This document shows, one piece after another, positions 10,303 through 21,426 of a DNA stretch of 26,802 nucleotides (positions are counted from its first letter, which is position 1; every line of letters begins with the position of its first letter). The position numbers and the translations under genes are program-made. The stretch is from Guillardia theta CCMP2712 (taxonomy: Eukaryota > Cryptophyceae > Pyrenomonadales > Geminigeraceae). The DNA is taken from positions 666,781 through 693,582 of the forward strand of contig NW_005434669.1 of NCBI RefSeq assembly GCF_000315625.1, in the 5' to 3' direction. The notes beneath the pieces were generated by a model. The model was not told the origin of the DNA, searched no databases, and saw nothing but the letters and a program-made list of their open reading frames with translations.

Positions 10303-12212
10303 TCAAAGGTCAAGCAGGAGAGACAGGGCAAGGAGAGAGCTCAACCTCTCCGCGTCGCTCTGCTCCACCTTCTCCCACACGCTGCTCACAGGAATGATGT
10401 CCTCGATTGTGATGGTCGGTTCTGAAAGAGTCACCGAGGAAGGAGAATCGCCGACGCTCACCTTTTGATACCTCTTCCCACTCCTTCCTCAGCTCAAACA
10501 TCTTGTTCGCCCATGTGAAGTTGGTCGCTCCCTGTCCACTCCGTAACCTGGCATGCTCGTGCATGTCTTGACTCACCGCAACCGGAAAGGCTCTGCTCGC
10601 TCCAGGACCATCAGCTTCCGTCCCTCGCTGCTTGATGTCCTAAACCAACCCTCTGAGTCTGCCCCTGTTCTCCACGTGACCCAACCTCCCAGAAAGCGAC
10701 CATAAGAGTGACCCTCCTTCCCTTGGGATTCAAACTACCCTGAGGATCAGCGGAGGAAGCAAGCTGAAGGATGACCTGAAGGATCTGCCGGGAATCACCC
10801 CATGCAGGACAGAACCGTCGAAGACAACATAGCGGTTCTCCTTGGGTTTGACCAGCCAACCCTGAGAGCAAGAATGCAGGAGAGGAGTCACGTGGAGCAG
10901 AATCAGCGCAAAAAGGATGCAAAAATGTTCAGGGCAAGATAGAGGCTGTTGATTCAAACCTTGCAAGCGAGCTCGCGGTCATCAACTCGCTGGTCAGTCA
11001 CGAGAGTGCAGCCTCCCGTGCCCTTGGAGAGAAGTTCAGTGACGCTAGCGAAGCACTACAACCTTCACCATGCTCAGGTACGTTACAGTCGTCACGATGG
11101 GGTTTCGCACACCTCCGATGCCCTCGTCATCTGCTCGCAGTCACTTGAAGTGCTCGCAACCTTCCGCACCTGAGTCGAAGTGAAGCTGATGACCCGACGG
11201 GTGGGGGCGGCAGTGGGCCCACCTACCTCTCGTCATGCGAGGAACAAGTCGCGAAATTATCAGCATGTCACCATTCGGCTTTCCTTGCCCTCGCAGCATG
11301 AGGGAACCTCGAGATGGCGTGCTTCCACAGCACATGAATGATCTGCAGGTCAACGTCAGGAAGGGGTCGCGGAGGAGCTGAGGTTCCTGTTCCATGTTGT
11401 TACAAGCCGGTCGATCAATATCGTGCAAGTAAGAGAAGTATCCTGTTTGAGGAGAGAGATAGCTGTGCTCTCTCCAGAAGGCACTCGCTGGACTGAAGCA
11501 CTCCTGCCGGAGGTCAAGGGTGTCAGACATGTCAAGGTGAGACCTGCAAGTGACGAAGCATGTCTGCTGGAAGAGCTTCATCGAGGACACAGAGCAGAGA
11601 ATCTCTTAGTAGTTGTGCGTTGCAATCTTGCTCTTGGTCTCCTCCTGCTGTCTTGGTCATCACCAATCCCGCATTGGGGTCTTCACCTTGACAAATCAGC
11701 TTTCCGCGGAAAACCTGGTACATGCAGTCACCCGGCTGCAGATGTGAAGTAACATGAGATCAGGTTACCTCTGGTGAAAGGCGGTACTCATAACCTTCGC
11801 CTTGGAGCAGCTCCTGAGCTTCCTTGTCTCGCCCCTGCAGGCAAAGCAGCAGCAGTAGCTTGTTGGTTGCCAAGGGGAGGAACGCAGACTCCGTCGATGA
11901 AGTATTTTTCTTGGCCACAGAAATGGCTTGCTTGAGCAGCTCTTCGACACGTGCGAGGCTGCTTTCCCCGTCCGCCTCATTCCATATCGCTTGGCTCAAA
12001 GCCACTCGCGCCTCAACCGAGTGTTCACTGGCCCCGACAGCCTGGTGCAAAGATTAGAATCGAGAAGAAGGCAGCGTTCAGGGGACCTGCTCCAGCATTG
12101 GCAGAGCTTCTTCGTCTTCTCCCTTCTCCTGCCTCTCTCGTGCCTCCTCCAGCACCTGGCGCGACCGACGCAACTGCATGAACGCACTCATCGACAACTT
12201 CTCTCCTGCCAT
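10303..12212 (-). CDS. 2-oxoglutarate/Fe(II)-dependent oxygenase, 14 exons
   Basis: Exons run from ATG 12212 to TGA 10303: 12212-12087, 12041-11769, 11714-11687, 11644-11544, 11503-11408, 11342-11272, 11222-11170, 11130-11069, 11022-10960, 10861-10776, 10734-10686, 10639-10577, 10531-10462 and 10421-10303, about 419 aa. The N-terminal third is helical and TPR-like (VEELLKQAISVAKKN). The C-terminal part is a double-stranded beta-helix oxygenase: HRPH-type turn WAHCRPHPSGHQLHFDS gives iron ligands His246 and Asp248, SVLHGVIPG gives His311, and GRRVTLMVAFW supplies the 2OG-binding Arg (about 327). It is therefore probably active, hydroxylating an unknown protein substrate. One junction is odd. 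The exon ending HDIDRP and the next starting IIHVLW only stay in phase with a GC-AG intron (11343-11407); the nearby GT donor at 11403 breaks the frame. The gene converges on the kinesin-like gene, 142 bp apart. Confidence 0.75.
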
Positions 12213-12344
12213 TGCGCCTCCAAAACCCCTCATTCAGCCCCTCTCCAGCCCCCTGGCCTCATCCAGCCCTCATCTAGCCCCTCATCCAGCCTGCATCCAG
12301 CGGCCTCGCCTCATCTGATCATCGCCCTCATATCACCTCAAAGC
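12213..12344. other. Upstream region of the oxygenase gene
   Basis: C-rich DNA with imperfect repeats of the wording CCAGCCCCTCAT lies directly 5' of the oxygenase ATG (minus strand). No gene seen; it is presumably the promoter. Confidence 0.4.
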
Positions 12345-12459
12345 ATTGGCGGCCACGGGGGTGGAACTCCTCTTTTACCGGTATTAGGACGGGTACTTTT
12401 TCAATCCTTTTTACAGGGGTGGGGTAGTAGAATTTGTTGGGAATCGCAATGGCGATCCC
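12345..12459. repeat. G-tract repeat copy and small hairpin left of the transposase gene
   Basis: GGGGTGGGGTAGTAG at 12416-12430 matches the repeat on the other side of the transposase-like gene. It is followed by an imperfect hairpin, GGGAATCGC / GCGATCCC (12439-12459). This could mark the 3' flank of the element or a transcript-end structure. Confidence 0.5.
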
Positions 12460-12557
12460 GCGACAAACTGTTTCGAGGATGAATATCTCAAGAATGAAAA
12501 TCTGTACAATGCAAAACAAACATTTTATATTTAGAGATACATACAAATTGTCATTCT

Positions 12558-14891
12558 CTATACTTGTTCGCTTTGTACACGTCTTAACTTTTGACATTTT
12601 GTCCTTTCTATCTCTTCTTCCGTAGACTTACAACCAGACAAAGTTCGTAATCCCTGAAATCTAGGCATTTGTCCTGTGAATCCTCCTCGTGTATCCAAAG
12701 ATTGAGTATGTATACGTTTCCGAGATCGAGGTTGGGACCTGCACTCATTCTCTTTGTCCCGTGTTCCTTCCTCTGCGTTGAAACGCTTCTTCTCCCCGCG
12801 TGGTCTGCTAAGAATGATTCGCTTTTTTGAGTGGTCATACACAAAAGGCAGATTGGGATCGAATTTTTTTGAGAGCTCAGTGCATGCTTTGTTGAATTTC
12901 CTCAAGAAATCTTTCTTGTTCAAATGACCTATCAAAGACCAGAGGTTTTCAACGCTGTCTGTGCAGAGCGTCCGTGCATTGAAGTCATACTCCTTTTCAC
13001 CCAATACACCTTTGTTGTTGCTCAAATAACTCTGTATCTGTAGATGTGTGTCCATGGCTACAATCAGTCCTTCGAAGGTTACAGATGACAACCCCCTCAT
13101 GTGCTTCTTGCCCACCCTCATCCAATCCACATCTCTTAGAAGCCAGGTTCGAGCTCTAAGAATCAGATTTCTTCTTTCAGACTTGGTGAGGCCTCTCTCG
13201 TCGAAAGCTCTGTGAAGGCCGTTCATTGCTTCTGCCATTCTTGCTGTTTCAATGTGTCCCTCTGCATTCAAAAGCGATATGGCCTTGCTGCTGAACATTT
13301 TTAACATGATATCCACTGATTGAGGGTCCGTGCACCCATCGACTTCCAGCTGCGTTAGCCATGACGAATTCTTCTTGGAAATATCAGGTTCATGACTTGT
13401 TATACCCCCCAGATCTGCTTCACATTCCTCAAACACAGAACAAAATCCTGCATTTATCATTGTTTTGTCGATCGCACAACAATCTGACAATGCTCAGGAT
13501 TCATTCGACGGAATTCATCCATAATAAATGTGCACACTCTGGACCTATCATTACCATGCAGTTTCATGAGATGCCTATCTCGTTTCTGAAGAGTGGATGT
13601 GGATGGCAGAGGTAAGTTGTGTAACATCTGGTCAGTATCAAAAGTTCCAGTATTTTTGTTGCCCGGCCCTGTGAGCAAGCGATATAGACCTGAGGTGCCG
13701 ACATTCCGTATTGATTCAGCGAAACTCATGACTTGCTCAGAGTATCGCATGCCTCTAGTGTCCTTTGTTCGAAAGCCTTGTCGTATCCAGTCGCTCACTA
13801 TGAATGGCATGATGGGGTGTTTGCTCTTCATGCCATCCCCTTCCTGACTGGCGAACATTACGACATCTGAAACTATGTCGGGAAGCTCAGCAGAACGGAG
13901 GTTATCCATCGCCCTTTCAACATGGCAGATGGTGAGAAAGCACTTGGCAGTAGGACTTTCGTCATTGGATTCTTCAAGAGACTCTTGCTCTTCAAGAATG
14001 CTTCGTATGAAATCACGTCTATCCTCCAATGGCATTGACTTGAAGTTCTCGCACATTGTATGTGCGAGGAGAGCGAATGCTGTTTTGATATTGCTGTTCT
14101 GGTCTTGGCTAATATGTTCAGGCCTTACATACCTGCATGGTGGCATGTCAGTACTCTGGTGCATTCCAGCTCGCTGGTTACCTTGAGTGATAATCGTGTA
14201 TTTGCTTTTGTAGCTCGTCAACAGTGTCATAGTGCGAAGTGGCCCAATGTCTGATTTTCTTACACAATGCCTTTTGCTTTTGCCGATGATTCTTTACTTG
14301 ACTTCGAAGCTTTTGCGCGTCTATGTGCAGCTGGAATTGATCATGATGCATTTTGGCATCTGCTCCTTGTTGAAACGAGGTGAAGTAATGAAGGAAACAA
14401 TTTTTGAAGCCCTCTGCATTCTGTCCAAAGAGGTCACCTAGAAGCGTCAACTTTGCTCGTACATGAGAAGTGTTGATGGTATGCTGGCTCAGCTTGAGAT
14501 AACTAGCCGCTACTTGTAGCAAGCTATCATCCGCGTCGCTTATCTTCAACGTTGCGTGCCCGATGTTTTGCAGAAAATGTAACAATTTCAGCACCAATGC
14601 GTCAGTGAACACTGCATAATCCTGTACAGTTTTCAAGTCGATGTCTTTGAAAGCCCGTCGACAACGTGAACAAGCTTTGATGCAGTGTTGAGGGATCGTC
14701 CGAATACTGTTCGTACTGTATCTCGTCTTACAAATAGGGCATTCCTCTCTGTCTGCTGTCGTCTTGCTCATGGCAAGGATGCAGTGCAGATTGCCCGCCA
14801 AAATTCGGATTTGAATTTCTCCCCATGGCGCGTCATAGATCTTGCATCGTTGCCTTATACCCCCTGCATGACCACCGCCCTCGATGTGCAT
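12558..14891 (-). CDS. P-element/THAP9-like transposase-derived protein, spliced
   Basis: Three exons, 14891-14182, 14132-13555 and 13483-12558, join in phase through GT-AG introns of 49 and 71 nt to give 737 aa without stops. The N-terminus has a zinc-binding pattern (C51PIC54, then HC near 70 and C74SRC77), followed by a helical, coiled linker. The middle has RYSEQVMSFAESIRNVG and LPLPSTSTLQKRD, the pre-catalytic signature of P-element/THAP9 transposases, then CAIDKTMINAGFCSVFEE with the expected first Asp. The C-terminal region has SSKAISLLNAEGHIETARM and TDSVENLWSLI, typical of the same family's late domain. Only about 50 residues lie between the first Asp and the late domain, where the family has roughly 200, so most of the RNase H-like core seems to be missing. 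Product likely binds DNA but does not transpose; possibly domesticated. No terminal inverted repeats were found. An alternative second intron (74 nt) would also keep the frame. Confidence 0.55.
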
Positions 14892-14899
14892 CGCGGTCG

Positions 14900-15860
14900 A
14901 TGGGAGGGGTATTTAACTGAAAATTAGTACCAGGTATGGGCTAGAGGCAGTGGTTGGCCCGCGGATGAGATCGAATATAGTAGTTCCACCCCCGCGATTG
15001 GCGGTGAAGGCAGTGGTGGTCCCTGGGTGATCCATGGTGGGTGGTCTGACTGGTGGTGGTTCACCAGGGGGGGGGGGGTGATCCATAGGAGGTGGGGTGG
15101 GAGACGTGGAGGGTTCCCTCAACTTTTAGTAGTGGGGTAGTATCTTGCTAGGTCACGATTCACTACTATAAACTACATTGGATCTAAGGGGGTGGGGTCA
15201 ATCAAAAAAAGCTAAAAGGCTTGAGATGCTCTGCCAGATTCACCAAGGGGTGGGTAGTGAAGATACTAGTGGTACTTGAGGGTAGTATAATTTCAATAAG
15301 TTTCAAGTAGGGGTGGGATCCGTGAAGGCACGTGTGATGGTAGTGGGTAGGGTAGTTCTTGAACATCCTTGTTACCCCACAATTCGAAAGCCCCTAATAG
15401 GGTAGGGGTAGTGCTATCCGGAGCTAAAAATATGACTTCGAGGCGGGCATCTAATGAATCCTGTGGAACGACGAGGGGTGGGGTAGGTAGGAAGACACCC
15501 AAGGGGGTACCAAGGAGAATTCGACGGGTGGGGTTGTTACGACTAGAAGGGGTTGAAACCCAGATATTCGAAGGGTAGTACAACTGTAAAAGAGTGGGTG
15601 GGGTAGTTAGTTTTTGTTGTGTCCGAAGCTGGGGTGGGTACGACCAATGGGAGAAACGAGGTTCGTGAGCTGACCACGGGTGATTTTGAAGTAAGGATAC
15701 CGGGTAGTAGAACATATTTGATCAGTACCGGTCATTTTCGCTTGGTTTGGATTCGAAAAGGGGGTGCTGGTACTGGTACCCCTATCCTCATGCGCGAGAA
15801 CAAAGGGGTCCTTAAAGAAAGCTGATGCCTTTGGGGTGGGGGTAGTACCCAAGACTCGTA
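14900..15860 (+). repeat. Array of spaced G-tract repeats
   Basis: Motifs of the form GGGGTGGGGTAGTA recur at about 15128, 15187, 15245, 15307, 15350, 15405, 15476, 15524, 15595, 15630 and 15832, the first several about 58-62 bp apart, with dissimilar spacers. Many can form G-quadruplexes on the plus strand. GGTACC and TACTGGTAC motifs are frequent. No convincing gene is present; open frames here look like chance. Confidence 0.65.
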
Positions 15861-16355
15861 GTCTCTAGCACAGTTTGTATGACCATTTCTAGCGCGCTAT
15901 GGACCTCGTGTATCCGACATAGGACAGTCCTAGGACATCCGAGAACATCCTCCTCCCGCGCCGCCGCCCGCGCAGGTTAGCATGGCGAAGCGGCGGCTCC
16001 TCAGCTCCTGTACAGCCAGCAGACCAGCGCAACTTCTTGCACCAGCCTCTCATCTATCCTGCTCCCCCCTTGCTACATTCCTGGCATAGTCTCGCAAGGT
16101 GTAAAGAGCACCAAGCGAATCAGCAACTGACAGCCGCGCACACGCCTCTTTCACTGCAAAAGCGAATCATTGGATCCTTCGTCCGCGGTCCCTTGCTCAT
16201 TCCGTCAGTCCTCCTGTAGTTCGGCTAAGCTCTTTATCGTGATTACTGTTGGCTTCTCTATCAGATAGAAGTTGAGGTGATCAACTGTCCTGTGTCCCCA
16301 GCCCCTGCCTCTGGGCTGGGAGGCTGGCGCTTTGCAGAATCTCATCGAGATCAAG
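15861..16355 (+). other. 5' region of the CDC14-like gene
   Basis: A GC-rich stretch (CGCGCCGCCGCCCGCGCAG) precedes a small open frame at 15982-16089 encoding 35 residues that start MAKRRLLSSC. It may be a leader-encoded upstream reading frame or chance. The rest shows no gene and should hold the promoter of the phosphatase gene. Confidence 0.35.
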
Positions 16356-19300
16356 ATGAGAGCGGGAGATTCAGGTGGCAGTAACAGTAATAGCCGTCCA
16401 GGCTCTCCTCAAGGTGCTGGCTCTCCGCCAGGACAAACGTGAGTCTGCTCTGATTGTGGATGCTGCTTGTTCAATCATCCAACTCATTGCTATCTGAATT
16501 GCTTTCTGGAAACCATACAAAATCATTCATACTTCCTTGGATGTTTTCCGTTTATTCGTTGGTTTTTGTGTGTGTCTAAAACTCTTTCGTTCCCCCTGTG
16601 ATCTTGTTTTGGTTGCATTTTGGAAACATGATACTCAGGGTGTCATTGCCACGGCTTCTTTGATGTTGAATGGATGCGGTCTTTTATTGATTGCTTCATG
16701 CTTTAGAGGATTGGGTTCCTGGATAGAAATTGTTGAAGAGCGAACGGGTGACATCCGAAACCCTCCGCGAAGGTATGATTCCATATTTCAGGCGTCTTCT
16801 GTGCTAGAGGAACTAACCAGAAAACGCTCACGCAGGGGTAGCACTTCACGTCCTGGAGGGGGAGGGGGGTCACTGATGGCTATGATTGGAGCTCAAGCTG
16901 ACAGCAGTCCTTCACGGCCAGGCCAGCCAACACAACACGACGATGGCAGAGAACAACGTACCACACCATCCTGTTCTTGTTCTGGTTCCCAATGTTGACA
17001 CAATGCACACAGAAGCGGCTACCCGTCAGGAGCCCGTATTTGGCAGAGCGGCATCGAATAGAATCGAACAGGTTGATTTGTTTCCAGGCACATATTGTGA
17101 GTTTGAACGGATGGTAGGCGTTCGCACAATCCAATAGTATGGTTCAGCCTTGGGTATTGGGAAGAATGTGAGCTAAGTTGCATTACAGTAGCGCATGCAT
17201 TGATTGTAGTGCACGCGCAGGTACAATATCGTTGACAGAATAGCTTTTATCGCATGCAAAGCAGTACCAAAAGAGTATGATGGATCAAGGTTCTCGAGCT
17301 CTAATCGTGCGTTGCTGCGGCTGATATTGGGTTACAGATACCATTTCTTCCATGTGGAAGGATTGCTCACATATTACCCATTTTGTGACGATTTTGGCCC
17401 TATGAATCTAAGGCATTTCATTCTTGCGAGTTGCATGCTCTCTAAGTTGCCTCCTACAGTGCGGTTTTTCGCTTTTGTGAGATTTTATCTGTCAAACTAG
17501 AGAGCTTTCCAAATGAGGCAATTTTGCATTGTTTTTCTTGTGTGAATGTGAAAATTCTTGCTGCACAGACAATTGTTCTTTGTTCTCCATCTGATAGAAG
17601 ATCAAGAACAAACTCGATTTTTTTATTGGGAGCTTACATGGTACGTCGATCCTACTTTGGGCCTAGCTTTGTTTGATTTGGTTCAAGGTCCTCGAAATGG
17701 ATCGAAAAGGTCATGAGGCTGATATGCCGCTGAGCCAAGTCCATCCTCGCCCGTTTGAGCCTTACCGTGATGGTGATATCTTATCCTGACATCAGTAGGG
17801 TTGCGATTAATCCTACTGCAGCGACATTCGAGCCTTCATGTTTCGATCTGCACATCAGTGATGTATGGAAGGGTATTGCACGGGCGAAGGTTGCTTGAAA
17901 TCATGCAATTCAAGTTTTCCTCTGATTGGACGCTAGGAACTTGGCTGGCTGGATCCAGACTCTCCAGATGCAATTGATCTCGAGGTGCCTGGCGGATTGA
18001 GGGTATGTTGCTTGGTTCAAATTAACCCTCGAAATAGGAGTACGAACATTATGATAATCCTGGCAATGGAGACTTGCACATGATAATTCCAAACAAGATA
18101 ATTGCATTCAAAGTATTTGAGCTCGACCTGTGACGAGGGCGTTTTGCTCACTTGTCTGTAGGGTCCAGTTGGCGATTTGCCCGATGGGCGAGATTGGTAC
18201 GACAGAAATTCAGTTCGATCTGTAAGTTTGTAGGATCTTGATTGCTTTTACTCATCAAGGCTTTAGTTTCATCCAAGATTTTATTTGGACATTTTTCATG
18301 AGATGGGAGTGAAATGTGTGGTGCGATTGAATGAGGCCAAGTATGATCGGAATTCCTTCAAGGTACAGTCGTGCCCTGACCTAAAAAGACTTGAATCTGA
18401 CTTATCATCAGACAAACGGCATTGAGCATGTTGATCTCTACTTCGATGACTGCACAGTTCCACCCCCTCAGATCGTCGTGAGATTTTTGCAAGTCGTGGA
18501 GAGAACAGAGGGTGTGGTAGCGATTCACTGCAAAGCGGGGTTAGGGAGAACCGGAACGTTGATTGGTATATATAGTGTTGTTTTACTCCGACTTGGTCTG
18601 ACATCAATCATCAGGACTGTATTTGATGAAAGCCTATGGCTTCACTGCAAGGTTCCATCTGGAACTGTTTGACTTCCATGAAACTAAGATTTCGAACTCG
18701 AATTGCAGAGAGGCTATTGGATGGATGAGAGTGGTCAGACCTGGTTCTGTCATTGGGGTGCAGCAGCAGGTAACTGCTTTTGTGATTCAACTGTTTGCTG
18801 GATCTTTCTTACATTTTCAACCTAGTTCATGGCTGACCAAGAAGCTACAATGCATCGTGCAGGGGAAAGAGCTCGAGGAAGGTGTGTACTGCACGCTGGT
18901 CGCTTGATTTCCTGCCTCAAATTCGCGGCAGACCGCCCGAAAGCCTGTTAACAAGCGAAGAACTGGAAAAATTATGTATTTTTCAAGAAAGCCAGCGGTT
19001 ATTTTTTAACTGTGAGGGTTCATATGTTGATCTGCTTGATTTGAACAGTGTTGGCTGGGGTGGGGGCGGCAGTCCAGATATGGACATGGCAGCTGCAGTT
19101 CTGGGTGAGGTAAGGCACTTAACAGAAGATGAATGTTGCAACACCAAATCTGATCTTGTCGTGAACTTGCAATTCCACTTGTTTTCTGGTGAGACCGAGA
19201 AATGATTGATTTCTGCAGAGGGTCAAAGAAGCATCAGACCGAAGGAGTACAGCGATGATTCAAAGATCTGGCCAGGTAAATTTGTGACATCTGATCCCTT

Positions 19301-19474
19301 CTGTCGTGAAGTCATATTCTATTAGGGGCGAGGACAGAGAATGGACGACAACCTCGCTGGAAGTCGAGATGTGGAAGGTAAACAACCATACCCCTACACC
19401 AAACATATCATTTCCAATTGACTTGATTTGTAGAAAATGATTCAGATGTGGATGATCAATCCAATCCTGGTTGA
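16356..19474 (+). CDS. CDC14-type dual-specificity phosphatase, 21 exons
   Basis: Exons 16356-16438, 16707-16772, 16836-16906, 16950-17096, 17265-17289, 17338-17476, 17569-17640, 17688-17772, 17822-17889, 17937-17984, 18038-18112, 18162-18221, 18267-18362, 18412-18565, 18615-18651, 18709-18769, 18826-18881, 18932-19109, 19219-19275, 19326-19377 and 19434-19474 give about 556 aa in phase. The N-terminal CDC14 domain shows [21 protein letters not shown], the Arg/Tyr-rich PFEPYRDA and [18 protein letters not shown]. The catalytic domain has FDDCTVPPP (general acid Asp) and the signature [11 protein letters not shown] with Cys385 and Arg391, then [18 protein letters not shown] and [11 protein letters not shown]. 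All catalytic residues are present, so it should remove CDK-type phosphates at mitotic exit or in flagellar/centrosome functions. A Ser/Gly-rich N-terminal extension and an acidic C-terminal tail ([13 protein letters not shown]) are lineage-specific. The first six exons are the least certain part. DNA here is AT-richer than in the neighbouring genes. Confidence 0.85.
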
Positions 19475-20023
19475 GACGCAAAGAACATTTGCACCCCACA
19501 CATTCGTGATTTCAGGGGCGTTGTCGATATTCTTCAAGCAGTGCAACCAGAGTTTGAAAAATGTTTGGTCGATACGTATGGATCGATTGGACACGTCGTC
19601 TTGATCGATGACTTGCTTTGAAACAAACATCAAGGCCAATGGCGTATGTCACTTTGACGACAGGAACGTTTGGTTTTGCAAATTTTTGGATGGAACATCC
19701 ACAAACAGTCAAAAAGAATCTTTGATAGGGAGAATTCACTGCTGATATCCGTATTCAAGCTTCAAGAACTCAGGTGTATAGTGTAAAGAAATTTCAGCAG
19801 TGTAAAGCATATTCCTTTTTTTGATATTGATGAAATGAAGGATCCAGGTTGCTTGGCAAATATGCTTGGCAAGTCTCCATGTTATCTTGCCATATCATCA
19901 TCGTCCATGAATTTCCCTCACGTTCGCCTTAAGGACAAGAAGTCTCACTATTCCGTTTACTTAAGGACAAGAAGTCTCACTATTCCGTTTACTCTCGTCT
20001 TGCAGTGACACATTCACACACAT
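19475..20023. other. 3' flank of the CDC14-like gene
   Basis: AT-rich DNA with no convincing exon; it contains the tandem duplication listed next. Confidence 0.4.
19929..19992 (+). repeat. Perfect 32-bp tandem duplication
   Basis: The 32-bp unit starting TTAAGGACAAGAAG occurs twice head to tail (19929-19960 and 19961-19992) without a mismatch, implying a recent event. Confidence 0.95.
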
Positions 20024-20199
20024 TCACTTGCTTATGCAACCTCCCAATAGCCTACTACTCCTGGCGTTGGGTTCATGATGATGGGGTACGACACCTGCCA
20101 TCTGGCGGTGAGAAAATCCTTGCAGGAGACAAGGAGACCTCTCACCACCACGCTGTCATTCTTGAACTCGCTGCCGGGTACGGCCTCGATGTAGTAAGG
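20024..20199 (-). CDS. Candidate terminal exons of an unknown gene
   Basis: On the minus strand an acceptor TGACAG at 20200 opens an exon 20199-20146 reading YYIEAVPGSEFKNDSVV. A 44-nt GT-AG intron (20145-20102) then joins in phase 0 to 20101-20024, ending MAGVVPHHHEPNARSS...CISK. The size of the intron and the composition match real genes in the window, but no upstream exon could be tied in and no family is recognised. Confidence 0.3.
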
Positions 20200-20414
20200 C
20201 TGTCATTACAGTCAAAATCCTACGAGCAGCGTCGCCTATGCGCAATCATCCATTCATGATAAGCAAAACAACGAACAACATGAGATGTGGAATGCGTTCC
20301 AAGAAATGTGTTGATGGAGAACAGCCGGATCATGTTGTGCTCTCGATACTAATCAAGTTCATCCCTTTCACTCATTCTCTATCCGGTCGCCCCACAAACT
20401 CCTAATGAACCTTT

Positions 20415-20700
20415 GGCCCCTCCTCCCCTCCCCTTCCTTACTCTCTTCCCCTCCTCCCCTCCCCTTCCTTACTCTCTTCCCCTCCTCCCCTCCACTCTAG
20501 TTCTGCTCCCTTGCTCTCTTCCCCTCCTCCCCTCCACTCTAGTTCCGCTCTCTCTCTCTCTCTCTCTCCATCTCCTCTCCTCTTCCTTTCTTCTCGGCCA
20601 CTCGTTTCTTCCTCTCACATCCTCCTCTCCTCCAGCCTTCTCCTTCCCTCCTCTCTTTCTCTTCTCTCCTCCAGCCTTCTCCTTCTCTCCTCTCTTCCTC
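20415..20700 (+). repeat. Pyrimidine tract with internal duplications
   Basis: Nearly pure C/T on the plus strand. It contains a roughly 30-bp duplication around CTTACTCTCTTCCCCTCC, a second duplication around CCTCCACTCTAGTTC, a third around CTCCAGCCTTCTCCTTC and a (TC)10 run at about 20548. Confidence 0.85.
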
Positions 20701-21044
20701 TCATCGCCTCTTACAGGTTGCGGTGCATGGCTGCCCATCAGGACATGGATGGCATCGGCGAGCGAAGGCATTAGCAGTTCCAAGTGTCGCGTACGTTACG
20801 TGATCATAACGGCTGTTCCCATTCGTAGGGGTTGAGTAAAATAAAAACCAGACCCAAAGGAGGAGGCGGAAAACGAGGCCCTGAGGGAGGAGAGGAGGGG
20901 AGGGAGAGAGAAGCTGGTCATGCAGGTGACTTACGTGTGTCTCGTTGCACTGGCGTGCTGCATCCATCCAAGCCAAGGTGGTTGAAACAGCTGGTGGCTT
21001 GAGAGTGAGTCCGTGCCATAGCAGTTCGAGCACACCCAAGTCGT
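20701..21044 (-). CDS. Candidate exons of a small membrane protein
   Basis: Exon 21044-20935 (DLGVLELLWHGLTLKPPAV...) ends at a strong GTAAGT donor. A 54-nt intron leads to 20880-20701, with a hydrophobic segment RLLLWVWFLFY and a Cys-rich tail (RCHPCPDGQPCTATC) ending at TGA 20701-20703. Upstream exons toward 21300 could not be joined in phase. The opposite strand is also partly open, so the strand assignment is tentative. Confidence 0.3.
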
Positions 21045-21304
21045 CTGGCAATGCACCTCAGGGGAGGAGCGCAAGGAAGGTAAGGGAAGGAGCCATGGAA
21101 GCAAGCCTCTCATAGACGCCCAGGTATATGGATGGAGAAGTTCAGCAGGGACGGCGGTAGCAATCATCCGAGAATCCATGCAATGCTGATCCCTTCTCAG
21201 CCGGCGATCAGTAATCAGAAGTGAAATAGGACAAAATGTCTTCAACACGATGATGTCGCTGAAGGTGAAGCTTACCAGGATTACTGGAGGAAGGAAGGAG
21301 GGGA

Positions 21305-21306
<2 letters not shown>

Positions 21307-21349
<43 letters not shown>
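21307..21349 (+). repeat. (CAGG)n microsatellite
   Basis: About ten perfect CAGG units; on the minus strand they read as a spurious Ala-Cys-Leu-Pro repeat. Confidence 0.95.
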
Positions 21350-21426
21350 TCTTAATCTTCATGTGAAAGAAGACTTGAGCCTCTTTAACGGTTGAGTAGC
21401 AACAGCATGTTGATTAGTTTTCCCAG

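Noticed and set aside
12558-14891. Reading the transposase gene as a frameshifted pseudogene
   Set aside because: The apparent +1 and -1 shifts coincide with canonical GT-AG introns that restore phase exactly and preserve family motifs.
15293-15715. 140-codon minus-strand frame in the G-tract array
   Set aside because: Pro/Leu/Thr-rich translation of the repeat with no splice signals or family resemblance.
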